From the NCBI RefSeq assembly GCF_000006405.1, contig NW_003206658.1:61430-106846 (forward strand): a DNA stretch of 45,417 bases, given 5' to 3'. Below the pieces are notes generated by a model, which saw only the letters and a program-made list of their open reading frames with translations, was not told where the DNA came from and searched no databases. Made by a program: the position numbers and the translations under genes. Shown one piece after another: positions 10,407-19,959 of this stretch (within the stretch, counting starts at the first letter, position 1; each line of letters starts with the position of its first letter). Origin of the DNA: Perkinsus marinus ATCC 50983. Lineage: Eukaryota; Perkinsozoa; Perkinsida; Perkinsidae.

Positions 10407-10478
10407 GTCGCTATCGTCTAGCGGTTAGGACGTCACGTTGTGGCCGTGACAACCCCGGTTCAAATCCGGGTAGCGACT
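10407..10478 (+). tRNA. tRNA-His (anticodon GTG)
   Basis: Complete cloverleaf: acceptor GTCGCTA pairs with TAGCGAC, the D-arm region is TCGTCTAGCGGTTAGGA, the anticodon loop TTGTGGC gives GTG (His), and the T-arm is CCCGGTTCAAATCCGGG. No intron and no encoded CCA. A T-rich stretch (TTCTTTTC) follows as a Pol III terminator. No G is encoded at position -1, so it would be added after transcription as in most eukaryotes. The gene lies between two minus-strand protein genes, 100 bp upstream of the zinc-ribbon gene's ATG. Confidence 0.95.
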
Positions 10479-10512
10479 TCTTTTCTCCCAATATTATAAA
10501 AGTGATTTTTAC

Positions 10513-12517
10513 TTACTCAGCGGATGACGAGGATGACAACTTGACTGTGACTGGTCCAAGGTTGTCAGGTGATGACACCAAATCCGCTCGTAGCTTCATC
10601 GCACCTCCATACGAAGGCGAGCTCATCAGCCCTTGGAACGAGTGCGGACTTCGAGGGGCAGATGCCTGACCAAATCCAATCTTGCTCAACTCGCTTCGCT
10701 CTGCATTCTCTCTATACCAAAAGCACACAGCGTTTAGTACGTTTATTCAGATATTCAAAGTCGATCCCAAAATCAAACTCGTGGAAACGGTTCCAGAAAA
10801 GTCCATTAAACAAGTCCACAAGATAACCTCCTCTTCCTCTGCATACAGTAGCACCCAAGCAATGCCGTACCGTCCACAGATCCCGATGGTCGCCAGGTTC
10901 CGTCGGTGCCCGAGACGTGGACTCATCCGTGAAGACTTGCGTATGACGCTGCTGTGAAACGAGCCCTGGCAGGTCGAGAGGATCCTTTATTGAGCTTATA
11001 GAAGAGGCATCCCGCGGAATGGTCTCGGTCGCCACATTACGCGTTGGACACCTATAAGAAATACTATGCAGGGCAGCGTGATCTGGCGTGGCCTCACCGG
11101 CTCGTCACAGAAGCGATAGAGGCTCCTGCGACTCCCTTACGACGCGTCTCCTCATCTCTATGACTACCACTCTAGAGAGAGCCGTATCGCGTAAGCTGAT
11201 CGTGTACCTCCTCCCTACCACCTCCCGTTCAAGGTCTGCTATCCTTTGACCCAGCACTTCGTTCGCCTCCTTTAGCGCTCGCCGATCCTCCTCCAGTGTA
11301 GATACCGTACCTGCGAACCGATCCAATGATCCCAAGAAGCCGTCAATCTCCGTCGCTTCCACAGTGACATGAGACCTCCTACAGTCGATCAACCGCGGAG
11401 ATTGATCCCTAGGAACAAGGTACGCCGAGTTCAAGTGGATCCACGACCACCCTTCTCACTATCTCCGGCAGAGACCTTCTTCTCGAGCCGCTCGTTTTCC
11501 TCTTCTAACGCGCATATTCTCCTACTCGCAGACTCCGACGACATCCGCAGACTAAAGACAATATGGCACACAGACGAGACGAACTCGGCTAGCTCACTCT
11601 CGCAGTAGTCCCGCTTGCTTCTCGCTCTCTCGCGTTAGCTCCTCATTTCTGGCTACCACTCCGTCCCGACTTCGCGTCACAGATGCAAGCTCATCCTGCA
11701 GCCTCTGGAGCAACAGCAACAATGACATTCGCATTCCCTCACCACGACAAGTACCCCACTGGAGTGGCCATATAACAGATCCCATAATTTTTCCCACCCA
11801 TTCCGACCAAATCGCAACATTCTCGCCCAGCGAATTCAGATCTCCCCTTTCCTTCCCTAATACCACCTTGCAATCATCATCAACAACCTCAATCCTAGTC
11901 TGCAGCTCCTCAACCATCCCTTCCAACTCCTCAACCCTGCCTTGGTGCTCTCCCATTTTCAACGCGCTCGCGCTGGGGACCAACAGGCCCTGTACGGATC
12001 GTGCCCCACTCAATGAATTACCACAGCAGCTCTACCTTCATAGCGCCAAATGCCGAGACGGATATGGCAGGAGACGACTTCGGCTGGGCATTTTTCCCTT
12101 CAAGTTCCCGCAGCCTCCCTTCCATCTCTGCTATACGTTCCTTATAACGTGCAATGGTCTCTCCTGAGCGATACGAAAGTTCTTTGTTTCCCCGTGATGA
12201 CGACTACTACCCTGTGCTGACTCCCCATTCACACCATCTGAAGGACTGCTCGAGCCACCGGCCGCCGGAGTCCCCTATAGAGGAGCCTCGTTGGTGGTAA
12301 AACACACCCAAGCACCTACTGAGGAATTCCATGCTGACGACATCTTCTCACGAAGTGCTCGTATTTCTCGCTGACTGTCACTGTAGCTCTTCTTCAGTGC
12401 ATCTAGATTCAAAGCAGATCCACAAGAGACCTTGGGCAAACATACCGCCATACCGTATTGCCCTCTCAATTTGAGATACTTATTCGCCAGCCTCTCCATC
12501 TTCTCTTCAGTGCTCAT
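10513..12517 (-). CDS. Long coiled-coil protein, about ten short-intron exons
   Basis: Begins MSTEEKMERLANKYLKLRG (ATG at 12517) and ends in a Ser-rich tail (VKLSSSSSAE, stop at 10513). Exons can be traced through heptad-rich stretches: YDALKKSYSDSQREIRALRE, ARYKERIAEMEGRLRELEG, RVEELEGMVEELQTRIEVV, RRICALEEENERLEKKV and IADLERESGSHRDEE. Introns such as the 51-nt one after GQY and the 47-nt one after LERE keep phase. Some junctions between 10730 and 11000 are unsettled. There is no motor, kinase or membrane motif. It is probably cytoskeletal or centrosomal by composition only. The start may be internal because a TTTCAG acceptor precedes it. Confidence 0.6.
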
Positions 12518-12762
12518 CACAGAAATCCCTACTGAAAGCAGCCAATGTTACGACAGCCACATGAAGGCCTCCTACCAGGGCTGGTCATCAGCCCTTACCA
12601 ACTGGACGGGACGGGAAGCCCCAAATATAAATGAACTGAGAACCATCCCAAGCACTGCCCCCCCCTTCCACCGCCCCCAACTTCATAACGACACAACAGC
12701 AGAGCGCCGAGGAGGAGTTTTCAAAGCACAGAGAAAGCTAACTGCATATACTCGCTGCCAAT

Positions 12763-13832
12763 TTAGGTGCCGAATCGCTGACTCCTCATCCGCTTCTTCT
12801 CAGCCTCTGTGTCGGCGGTAACCAAGCCGAACCTGCACACTAAAGTCATTCTTCCCCACCCCTTCCATATCACCACCTCTGGGCTCTCTTTAGCCTTCTA
12901 ACAGTCTCCTCATCAGGATTCTCACTCTCTTGAGTAGTGGTCGCAAACCTCTCAGAACTGAGGACACCAACATTATCGCCGACCAAAAGAGAGTCCCTCC
13001 TACCGAGCCTTCATCTTCGCCTGTTCAGTTTGCTTACTCACAATACCAAACCGCAAGGCTCTCTCCAGCTTCTTATCCTCGACAGTTTCCGTACCAAATC
13101 TACGACCAAATATCCCTAAGTCGTTAGCCTCCATCAGTACTACCTCTTGGCACGTTCTAACCTTCGTTGCTCCTCAGTCTTCTCTGCGGTGGAAGTGTTA
13201 GGGCTCTGCAACAGAAAACGAGTGTTCCTATTTCTTCCCGAACGTGACCCATCGTGAGGCGACGAAACCCCTAGAGTAGAGTGGATGTGCTAAGCGGCCT
13301 ACCTGAGCGGCATCGGCATCAACACTAGTAGAAATGACTGTTTTGGATGCCTGCTGACCGGCGTTGCCAGCTGCTACTTCCGATTTCTTCACACCGGTAG
13401 AAATCTTCCTAGGCGAACCTTACAGATATCCAACCATGGATGACCTCAGATGAATCCTTGAGCTCACTCGAAGAGATCTCTTTGGACTCGTCCAGAGTGG
13501 GAGTATCTCCCTCCTCTGTGGCATGAGCAGCAGCATCGTACTCCATCAAACGAGATATGAGGACATCTTTCCGTCCGATGACCCTGAACAGGTACGGACG
13601 CTACTACCCGGGTGAGAAGCCTTATAGAGAATGCCTAGCAGCCTACCCCCTATACTACTACCAGCGGTAGTCTACCACCTCTGGAGCTGAGTCGTCTCAC
13701 AGATACATCTCTACGAAGAGTTCCTCATACCCCACCCGCCTACTGTAAGCCTTTATCCTTGCATAGGTTCTGCAGCTCCTTTAGCTTCAAAGCGCTGTAC
13801 TTATCCCGTCCGGAGTCGCTGTTCTCACTCAT
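12763..13832 (-). CDS. SARNP: SAP-domain ribonucleoprotein (SARNP/CIP29/THO1 family)
   Basis: Nuclear mRNA-export factor by homology: family members bind DNA/RNA through the SAP domain and join TREX with the helicase DDX39/UAP56. Exons: 13744-13832, about 13425-13583, about 13303-13410, 13144-13181, 13052-13099, 12877-12957 and 12763-12832. The first two encode the SAP helix pair (LKLKELQNLCKDKGLQ, then GRKDVLISRLMEY). The C-terminal half carries the family's repeated R-F-G signature: RLERAKRFG, RALRSERF, KRAQRFG and RSQRFGT. Intron phases agree except at the exon 2/3 join, which I could not settle. Length is roughly 200 aa, near the usual size. In two places an exon ends just before the F-G of a repeat. 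Confidence 0.85.
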
Positions 13833-14519
13833 GTCAAAAAGGAGGCTGAGTGACGACTAAGTCGAAGTGAACAAGTCAACGCACACCTTAGCAATCTTGC
13901 ACTTCCTCAATTGCTCACTTTCCTCGTCGGAGCAGCATCATTCACGATGACCGTGGCCCACGGTCAGTGGGCAGATTTCATACGGGTTCATAAGAAGCAC
14001 GAATCGTAAGGCACTTGAAAATTCTCACGAAACGGTGGGAAAGGGTGTCATTAAGGTAGAGCTTTACCGTAAAAAGCTCTTCGCAATTTTTTTGCGGTCA
14101 AAAATGCTATTTTTCTGCATTATACTTCGAGGGGAGGGATATTTTATCGGGCAGAGACAACGGCATCTATGGAAGGGTAGGACAGTAGCTCAATGAACGC
14201 GTGGGGCTGCCCCACGCGTTCAGTCCACTAGACTACCCCACTGGGGCAGTCCGCGAATGGCATCGGTGGAGATGAATGGAGGCAAGGAGAGGTGAGCCGG
14301 ACTGCTCCAAAATTGAGGCATATCTCGCCGTCTATTCCTAAAGGACCAACCTCAAGATGACAACTCTAGATGGAGCCATACAGTGCTACTCGAAGTCCAG
14401 CTGCGGCAGGTATAGTTGAAAAGCTCGAGGCCCATTGTATTTTCCACGGTCGTGGGTGTCAATATTAAATTCTACAGGAAGTACTCCCGACAGTGTCTTA
14501 GTTGCCTTGGCTCCTGTAA
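13833..14519. other. Non-coding region with palindrome
   Basis: No splice-consistent coding exon found on either strand. It contains the palindrome at 14194-14222 and runs into the 53-bp tandem array. It separates SARNP from the next minus-strand gene. Confidence 0.5.
14194..14222. repeat. Near-perfect palindrome, 14-bp arms, 1-base centre
   Basis: TGAACGCGTGGGGC, one T, then its exact reverse complement. The flanks (GGGTAGGAC... and ...ACTACCCC) extend the symmetry imperfectly. It could form a strong hairpin in RNA or a cruciform in DNA. Confidence 0.9.
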
Positions 14520-14766
14520 TTGGCGGATGGGGCCGCTATGCCCGCTATGGACTATACCATTAAGAGATTCATTTGGCGGATGGGGCCGCTATGCCCGCTA
14601 TGGACTATACCATTAAGAGATTCATTTGGCGGTTGGGGCCGCTATGCCCGCTATGGACTATACCATTCAGAGATTGATTTGGCGGGTGGGGCCGCTATGC
14701 CCGCTACGGACAATACCATTCAGATATTCATTTGGCGGGTGGGGCCGCTATACCCGCTATGGACTG
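14520..14766 (+). repeat. 53-bp tandem repeat, about 4.7 copies
   Basis: Units begin at 14520, 14573, 14626, 14679 and 14732 with TTGGCGG and contain a GCCGCTATGCCCGCTATGG core. The first two copies are identical and divergence rises to the right. 53 is not a multiple of three and no conserved frame crosses the array, so it is a minisatellite and not protein repeats. Confidence 0.95.
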
Positions 14767-14769
14767 CGG

Positions 14770-15282
14770 AATACACGCGGAATACACATACACGAGTGGA
14801 GAGGTCAGTTCAGCACTTCGCCATTGAAGCTCCCATTTAATAATCAGGAAAGTCAGTTTCGCCAATAATGACTTCATGGGAATCGATGGGCATGGGAATC
14901 TGTCTCCTCAAAATATCCGGGATGATATATACCCCGCTGCAGTTTAGGGACTTCTCTGTACTAACCGCTACACTTCGAGTATTCGGATTCAGGGTCGTCT
15001 GAACACTACTCGAAACAAAACAAAGCTGGTACGAATTCAGCATCAGAGCGATGAGAGAAACTTCTAATTCACCCAATATACAATCTAGGTGGCGATAAGG
15101 AATCACGCGACTATAACATCACAGAGAATGCTTGGGCATCAAATAGGCTCTCCTTGATCACTCGGTTGTGGATACGAAAGTGGCTCATCAGGAGCCCCGA
15201 TGGTGACCTCACATCGTCCGAAAGGGTCAACGTGTACGTATCTGCACCATAACACTCACACTTACTCGTACACGAGGCCGAC
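14770..15282. other. Intergenic region, nothing recognised
   Basis: Short frames only. It lies between the 53-bp array and the stop of the unidentified minus-strand gene. No repeat or RNA gene is seen. Confidence 0.35.
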
Positions 15283-16173
15283 CTACACGTCAGATTTCAG
15301 TGGTCCATCGGATGACTCCAATTTCAAGTGCATGTGGATGAGCGTACCAAACACGACCTTGAGGCGTGAAGATAAAACACTTTGCAGGAAGCACATTGGC
15401 AATGTGGCATTGCTTACTTGAGACTCGAGACTTTCCATCACCACTTTTCCCTCTTCTGACTTATCAATCTTGAGCGCCTGGCAGATCTCAGCTTTATGCC
15501 GCTGGAAAAACGACTCCCAGTAGTCTGCAGTAGGGTCCTGACACCCCGAAAGTACACCCACGTCTTTCGGCGAAGTGATAGAGTGCAATCCAGTCACCTG
15601 CGTCCTCCAGTTTCCCACGGTCGCTGCCGTATGAGCCTTAGTCAAACCAGGAGTATTCTCCTCCACGGGCCACGACGATCCAGCAAAAGGAGCTCCCACA
15701 GAGCCTGAGGTGTCCCACAGTGCGCATGACACCATCGGGCAGCAAGGTTACTGAGATCCTGCACTGATTCCGCAGCCACATTTGCATCAGCGGCAGTAGT
15801 GTCGGCTAGTCGCGATAAGATGTCCGGAGGCAAGAGATTGATCGGGCCGATTATAGGGAACCTGTCAGGATCGTACTGCCCCCATAGATGGCAGTTTCCT
15901 CCCGGAAATTCCATCCAGGACCCATCAGACTTGTTATACTGGGTATCAAGGACCACTATGGCTGCCATACAAAGCTCAACCGTCGTCTCCATGATCCAAG
16001 ATGATCAGGAACAGCGCGTCACATAGTCCATTTGCGCAAGCATCACTCAGTGAATGCCACTGTGCTTGCTCGCACGACTCGCCGATCAATTTCATGACTT
16101 TCGTTTCGCAAATTTCCGTCCAAGTATTGCTGACTTTTAGAGCCGAGTTCCACTGAGACTGTATTAGAAGCAT
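15283..16173 (-). CDS. Unidentified Cys-containing protein downstream of the cathepsin gene
   Basis: Seen: an ATG exon (from 16173, MLLIQSQWNSALKVSNTW), a phase-correct intron before VLDTQYNKSDGSWMEFPGG, a helical segment (LADTTAADANVAAESVQDL), then TADYWESFFQRHKAEICQAL and a 60-nt intron (GTAAGC...CAAG) before the last exon ending GPLKSDV. One internal junction near 15720 could not be fitted to phase. Cysteines recur (SCEQAQW, NGLC, GNCH, SGCQ), suggesting an exported or lumenal protein, but no clear signal peptide is visible. The ATG lies only 14 nt beyond the stop of the upstream cathepsin-like gene on the same strand. A co-transcribed or fused arrangement is therefore possible. Confidence 0.5.
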
Positions 16174-16187
16174 TCACTCGAAGGGAC

Positions 16188-18164
16188 TCACTGTGAGTCA
16201 AGCTGGTCCACATTGATGGGGTCCATGCCGACTGGGAGCTCCTCTATCCCACACAGGTTGCGGCCTACAACATAATCACAGCGGACAAGCAGACAAGACG
16301 GCTACCACGGAGCATCCTGAAACAACCGTGTTCGCCCCAGTCGTCCCCCCATGAGTTCATCAATAACCAAAACGGTACGTTGCCCTGACTAAACAAATCA
16401 ACCAGCTCCGCGAAATCGTTGCTGTTCACCTCTACGCCGAAGCCAATGATTCTAACCGCATGATTACCGATCTCGGGAGAACCAGCGGTAGTTGTGTAGA
16501 GCCTGGAAAAGATAAACCCACTGCGCCCTTGCGATAAGCTGCATTGCACTTACGATCCCTACCACAAAACGGAACACTCTGAGTGCACTACAGTCGTATG
16601 TCGCTAGTACTAATGCCAAGTGTGTTGCGACGTTTTTAGTGAGAACTGCGTGGTCTCCCTTGCGGTATATCTCGGATTTTCTACTCGTGATGATGGCGAT
16701 ATGAAAAATATCAACACGAATATAGAGCACCGCGGATTTCAAATCTAGTCCGGATCGAGGTAGCGTTCCTCAATGAATCTGCTTTTGACCTACTCACCCG
16801 AATCTGTTGAACATGAAGAACTCTTGGAAATTGGCGTGAGCTCTGAAGGAAACGATGACCGAACCTAAGGAGGTGCCCTGACAATGATTACAATAAGTAC
16901 GGTCGCTCACCTGTCTCCTGCACTGTACGCATCATCACAGCCTCATTAGGCGCCAGTATCTACCAAATACTCGAGGGGAATATCCTTCGATTCAACCATG
17001 CTACCACTGGATGGAAATGGTAGAGCGGCAGAATCTTGGCCGAGCTCAGTCCAAGTTCACTGCACTTGTGGCATCCATCACGACGACCATCCATCTATCA
17101 AGGAAGTCTCCCATTGAATCTAGCTGAGCCGCTCGAGCACCTCCTGAGTGCACCCAGCACTGATATAAGGACAGTGTTCGCTATCCGGCAGTCCGTGGCG
17201 TTGACTATATTGAATAGCTAGGAACGGTGAACCTCCGCCACAACCTGAATCGTGTCTGGGTACAGAAAGCGAGCCGTTCTTCTAACCTCCAAGATTCCCA
17301 CAACTCAGAATAGGCTGGGGAGAAAGTTGCTTGGGATAGGTCGCACGCTGCTTGTCGATCTCAGTAGCAGACAAGGGCGGCCTTGACCTGTGGTAGAGCT
17401 CATCCGAGTATCATTCAGGGTCAACGTACCTTCGGATCAACCGCTCGTTCTCGACGCACACTCTATCAGTCCCCACAGTAGAAACCACAATCGCGAAACA
17501 GGAACCGCACATACCCTAAAAGATACAGCAGCACGCATGCGGCACGTACATTCGCGATAACGCCTTGCAAGTCACTCATTCGTCACAGGAGCGTCGCCAA
17601 GGACGAGGAGATCCGTCCGAAACTTACTTGCATGGCAACAGGGAATGGGCATTGGGGCCATTCTATTCTGGCGTCGAAGTGCTCCCTAGGACGGTATATC
17701 TCGCCGACTAGCCTTGCTTCCACGGAACACAAACGATTATCATTTCGCACCCAAATCGACACGCCCCTGAGGGTTATGATGGAGCCCTTGAGACCTATGC
17801 ACATTTACAGAGATTCTGGTATCCACTTGGTCACTACGAGTGGCCGGGAGTCGCTGACAACTCTGGTTTCGACAAGAACCTAGCACTATAGTTCACAACT
17901 ACTGCCATCCAAACATCGCTGTTCACCTTGAGGGCATCATCAGGAGGAGTGATGACTAAAGTGAGACTCGACGCGCTCCCAATACCCGCTCCAAAGCAGG
18001 GGGAGTAGCCGGTGGTGTGGTAGGTCAATACAGCATCGACCTAGCGAGAATAGCTTTGAGAGCAGCTCTGAAGCCTCATCCCAGCGAGCGCGCCTATTCA
18101 GCACCAATTCGAAAAACTTGTATGATTTAAGATTTCCATCAGTTTTCAGTCTTGTTATTCCCAA
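16188..18164 (-). CDS. Cathepsin B-like cysteine peptidase (family C1A)
   Basis: Papain-family protease; relatives act in lysosomes/food vacuoles or are secreted. Landmarks in order on the minus strand: mature N terminus [13 protein letters not shown] (about 17650), catalytic motif CGSCF with the nucleophile Cys (about 17510), LSPQPILSC followed by GCGGGSP (about 17250-17350), YDCSA, catalytic His in [10 protein letters not shown] (about 16470), Asn/Trp in [15 protein letters not shown] (about 16340), and NLCGIEE in the last exon, stop 16188-16190. The usual CGSCW is CGSCF here. The pro-region upstream of 17800 is poorly conserved and its start is uncertain; the ATG at 18162-18164 is a candidate. 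Short introns (44-46 nt) separate the catalytic exons. The order of blocks matches cathepsin B better than cathepsin L. Confidence 0.85.
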
Positions 18165-18735
18165 TCAATGAACATAACATAGTCAAGTTGCAAATCTTAT
18201 CCTCTTATTTCCACTAGTCGTTTCGAACCCTCCCCGGTAGGATGACCAAGCGGTAGGAGACCGTTAGCTGAGGTCTCCATAGACTCACCTGCACTCCGCT
18301 CTTCCCTTCAGAGACAAAACCGCCCGGGTTCCAGTGTCTGAACAACCAACACTAGAAGTACAATACGGCGACACGGAACATTCCTATGGTCTCTTCGACA
18401 CACGGAACATGCCAAGCACAAAAATATGATTGCCGATCAACCTACGTACAGTCGTGACCAGTGACCGGCTGATATAGTAGCTCGAGATTGGATCCTCTCA
18501 GCGTGCACACCTGCTGGGACTAATACCGTGAGTAGTCTCAACAGAGCCCATGGGACCATCGCATGGCTGGCCATCGTAAAACATACTGAATCTGCTCGCC
18601 CAAGGGAACTCAACGCAAATTCACGGTTCGTTACTAACGACATGACATGGACAGAAGCAGTTGAAGTGCATGTAGATATAATATGGAAAGATAAATGTGT
18701 TCGCAAAGGAGTGGTATGAGTAGCATGCACAATTC
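18165..18735. other. Intergenic region
   Basis: Between the cathepsin-like gene's probable start and the CCCH gene's stop. A stretch near 18226-18290 has tRNA-like pieces (TTCGAACCC, GACCAAGCGGTA) but no cloverleaf. No coding exon is called. Confidence 0.4.
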
Positions 18736-19859
18736 TCAACTGCTCTCCGACGTCAGCCTGATGCCGAAATTCCTCGCGCACACCAGCATTACGCTGTTCA
18801 TAAGGTCCCTATAAATGCTCTCAGGATCAGCCGTCTCCACCCCCTCACTCGGTCTTGGCGACGGGGCATCCCCCACCAACATATCGATTTCATTTTTCAA
18901 CGCCGATGCCGCTCGCGCCTCAGCTCTTTGCTTTTTATTCTTCCTCATCCTCTTCTTCGACTCATGCTCAAAGTGACAGTACAAACACGACGGCCCAAAC
19001 AGACATTGTTTCCCATCATTTCTCGCGAACACACAAGGCCTACAGCTGCCCAACGCGTGAGGGATGCTCCCACACGACAGAACCTCGCCCGTGACCGGAT
19101 CGCGCGGAATTGCCATTATCAACGTCTCGCGATGGTGCTCTTGTAAAGCATCAAGATCAATACTAGACGGCCACCCTTTCCTCTTATGAAGCGACTTGGA
19201 TGCCTTCGGACTCGGCGACGGCTCGGATTTCGACGCGATAGAGCAAGTACTGGCAGACTCCAAATTGGGAAGAGTGAGAGGAGGGGCCAGATGGTGAAAG
19301 GATAGGCTTCCTTCTCCACGCTGACCACTACCACTACTAATCCCACCGTCTTCTTCCTCGCTTCGGAGAAACACCTAATTAGCAATCCAATACTATAATA
19401 TACTACTGATGTAGTATAATCCGCCTCCCCGTGGGATATAAAGGCATACACCCCCAATGTTTAATATATGCAATATACCACATATTAGCATTACGTTCCA
19501 CCAATTCAAAAGTAGCATATGATCACGCATCACAAGGAACATATCCTTCTCGAATTTCAGGTCGAGACCCAAGAAAAAGATATTTCCTATACAACACCGC
19601 TTATGCAACTAGAAGCAAATAACCTCGATAACGAGAGTCCACTCACCTGAGGACACTCCATCCTGTCTGGTACCTTGCCGTCTCGATAGAGCAGGGATGT
19701 GATAGCGAGCTGCTGACGATCACACGTGCTACTCATCGGCATACTTCGGGTCTTCTTCTGCCGCCTCTCCCCTTTACCTTCTCTGGCTTGCTCATCGTCG
19801 AACGAAAGAAAGGTGTTGCGAATCGACGGTTGCATTGATGGTCCAACTAGGGACCTCAT
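18736..19859 (-). CDS. CCCH-type zinc finger protein, two exons
   Basis: Exon 1 is 19647-19859 (ATG, 71 codons, ending CPQ|GTGAGT) and exon 2 is 18736-19374, joined in phase 0 over a 272-nt intron. The protein is about 283 aa. The middle carries one CCCH finger, C-x9-C-x5-C-x3-H (in CVFARNDGKQC ... SCLYCHFEH), preceded by C-R-P-C and followed by a basic KKRMRKNKKQR stretch. Single fingers of this form with a nearby CxxC pair are common in alveolate RNA-binding proteins (known from memory). RNA binding is the expected role; target and compartment are unknown. The N terminus and the Ser-rich flanks look disordered. Confidence 0.8.
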
Positions 19860-19959
19860 CTGAATCTTCCGCCCGACAACCCAAGATACGCCTCCCCAAG
19901 ATACTTTTCATGTCCGAATTATACTTCATACCAATAATACACTCATCAACATCGACCAT

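Noticed and set aside
10119-10421. 100-codon plus-strand frame ending near tRNA-His
   Set aside because: It overlaps three minus-strand exons of the zinc-ribbon gene that join in phase, and it runs into the tRNA gene.
14520-14766. CRISPR-like array
   Set aside because: Units are contiguous 53-mers without unique spacers, in a eukaryotic nuclear context. The same applies to 34489-34763.
15496-15708. Plus-strand Arg-rich frame
   Set aside because: Antisense to a longer minus-strand frame with a phase-correct terminal intron.
18226-18340. tRNA-Leu/Ser-like pieces
   Set aside because: The fragments do not form paired acceptor or T stems; treated as coincidence.
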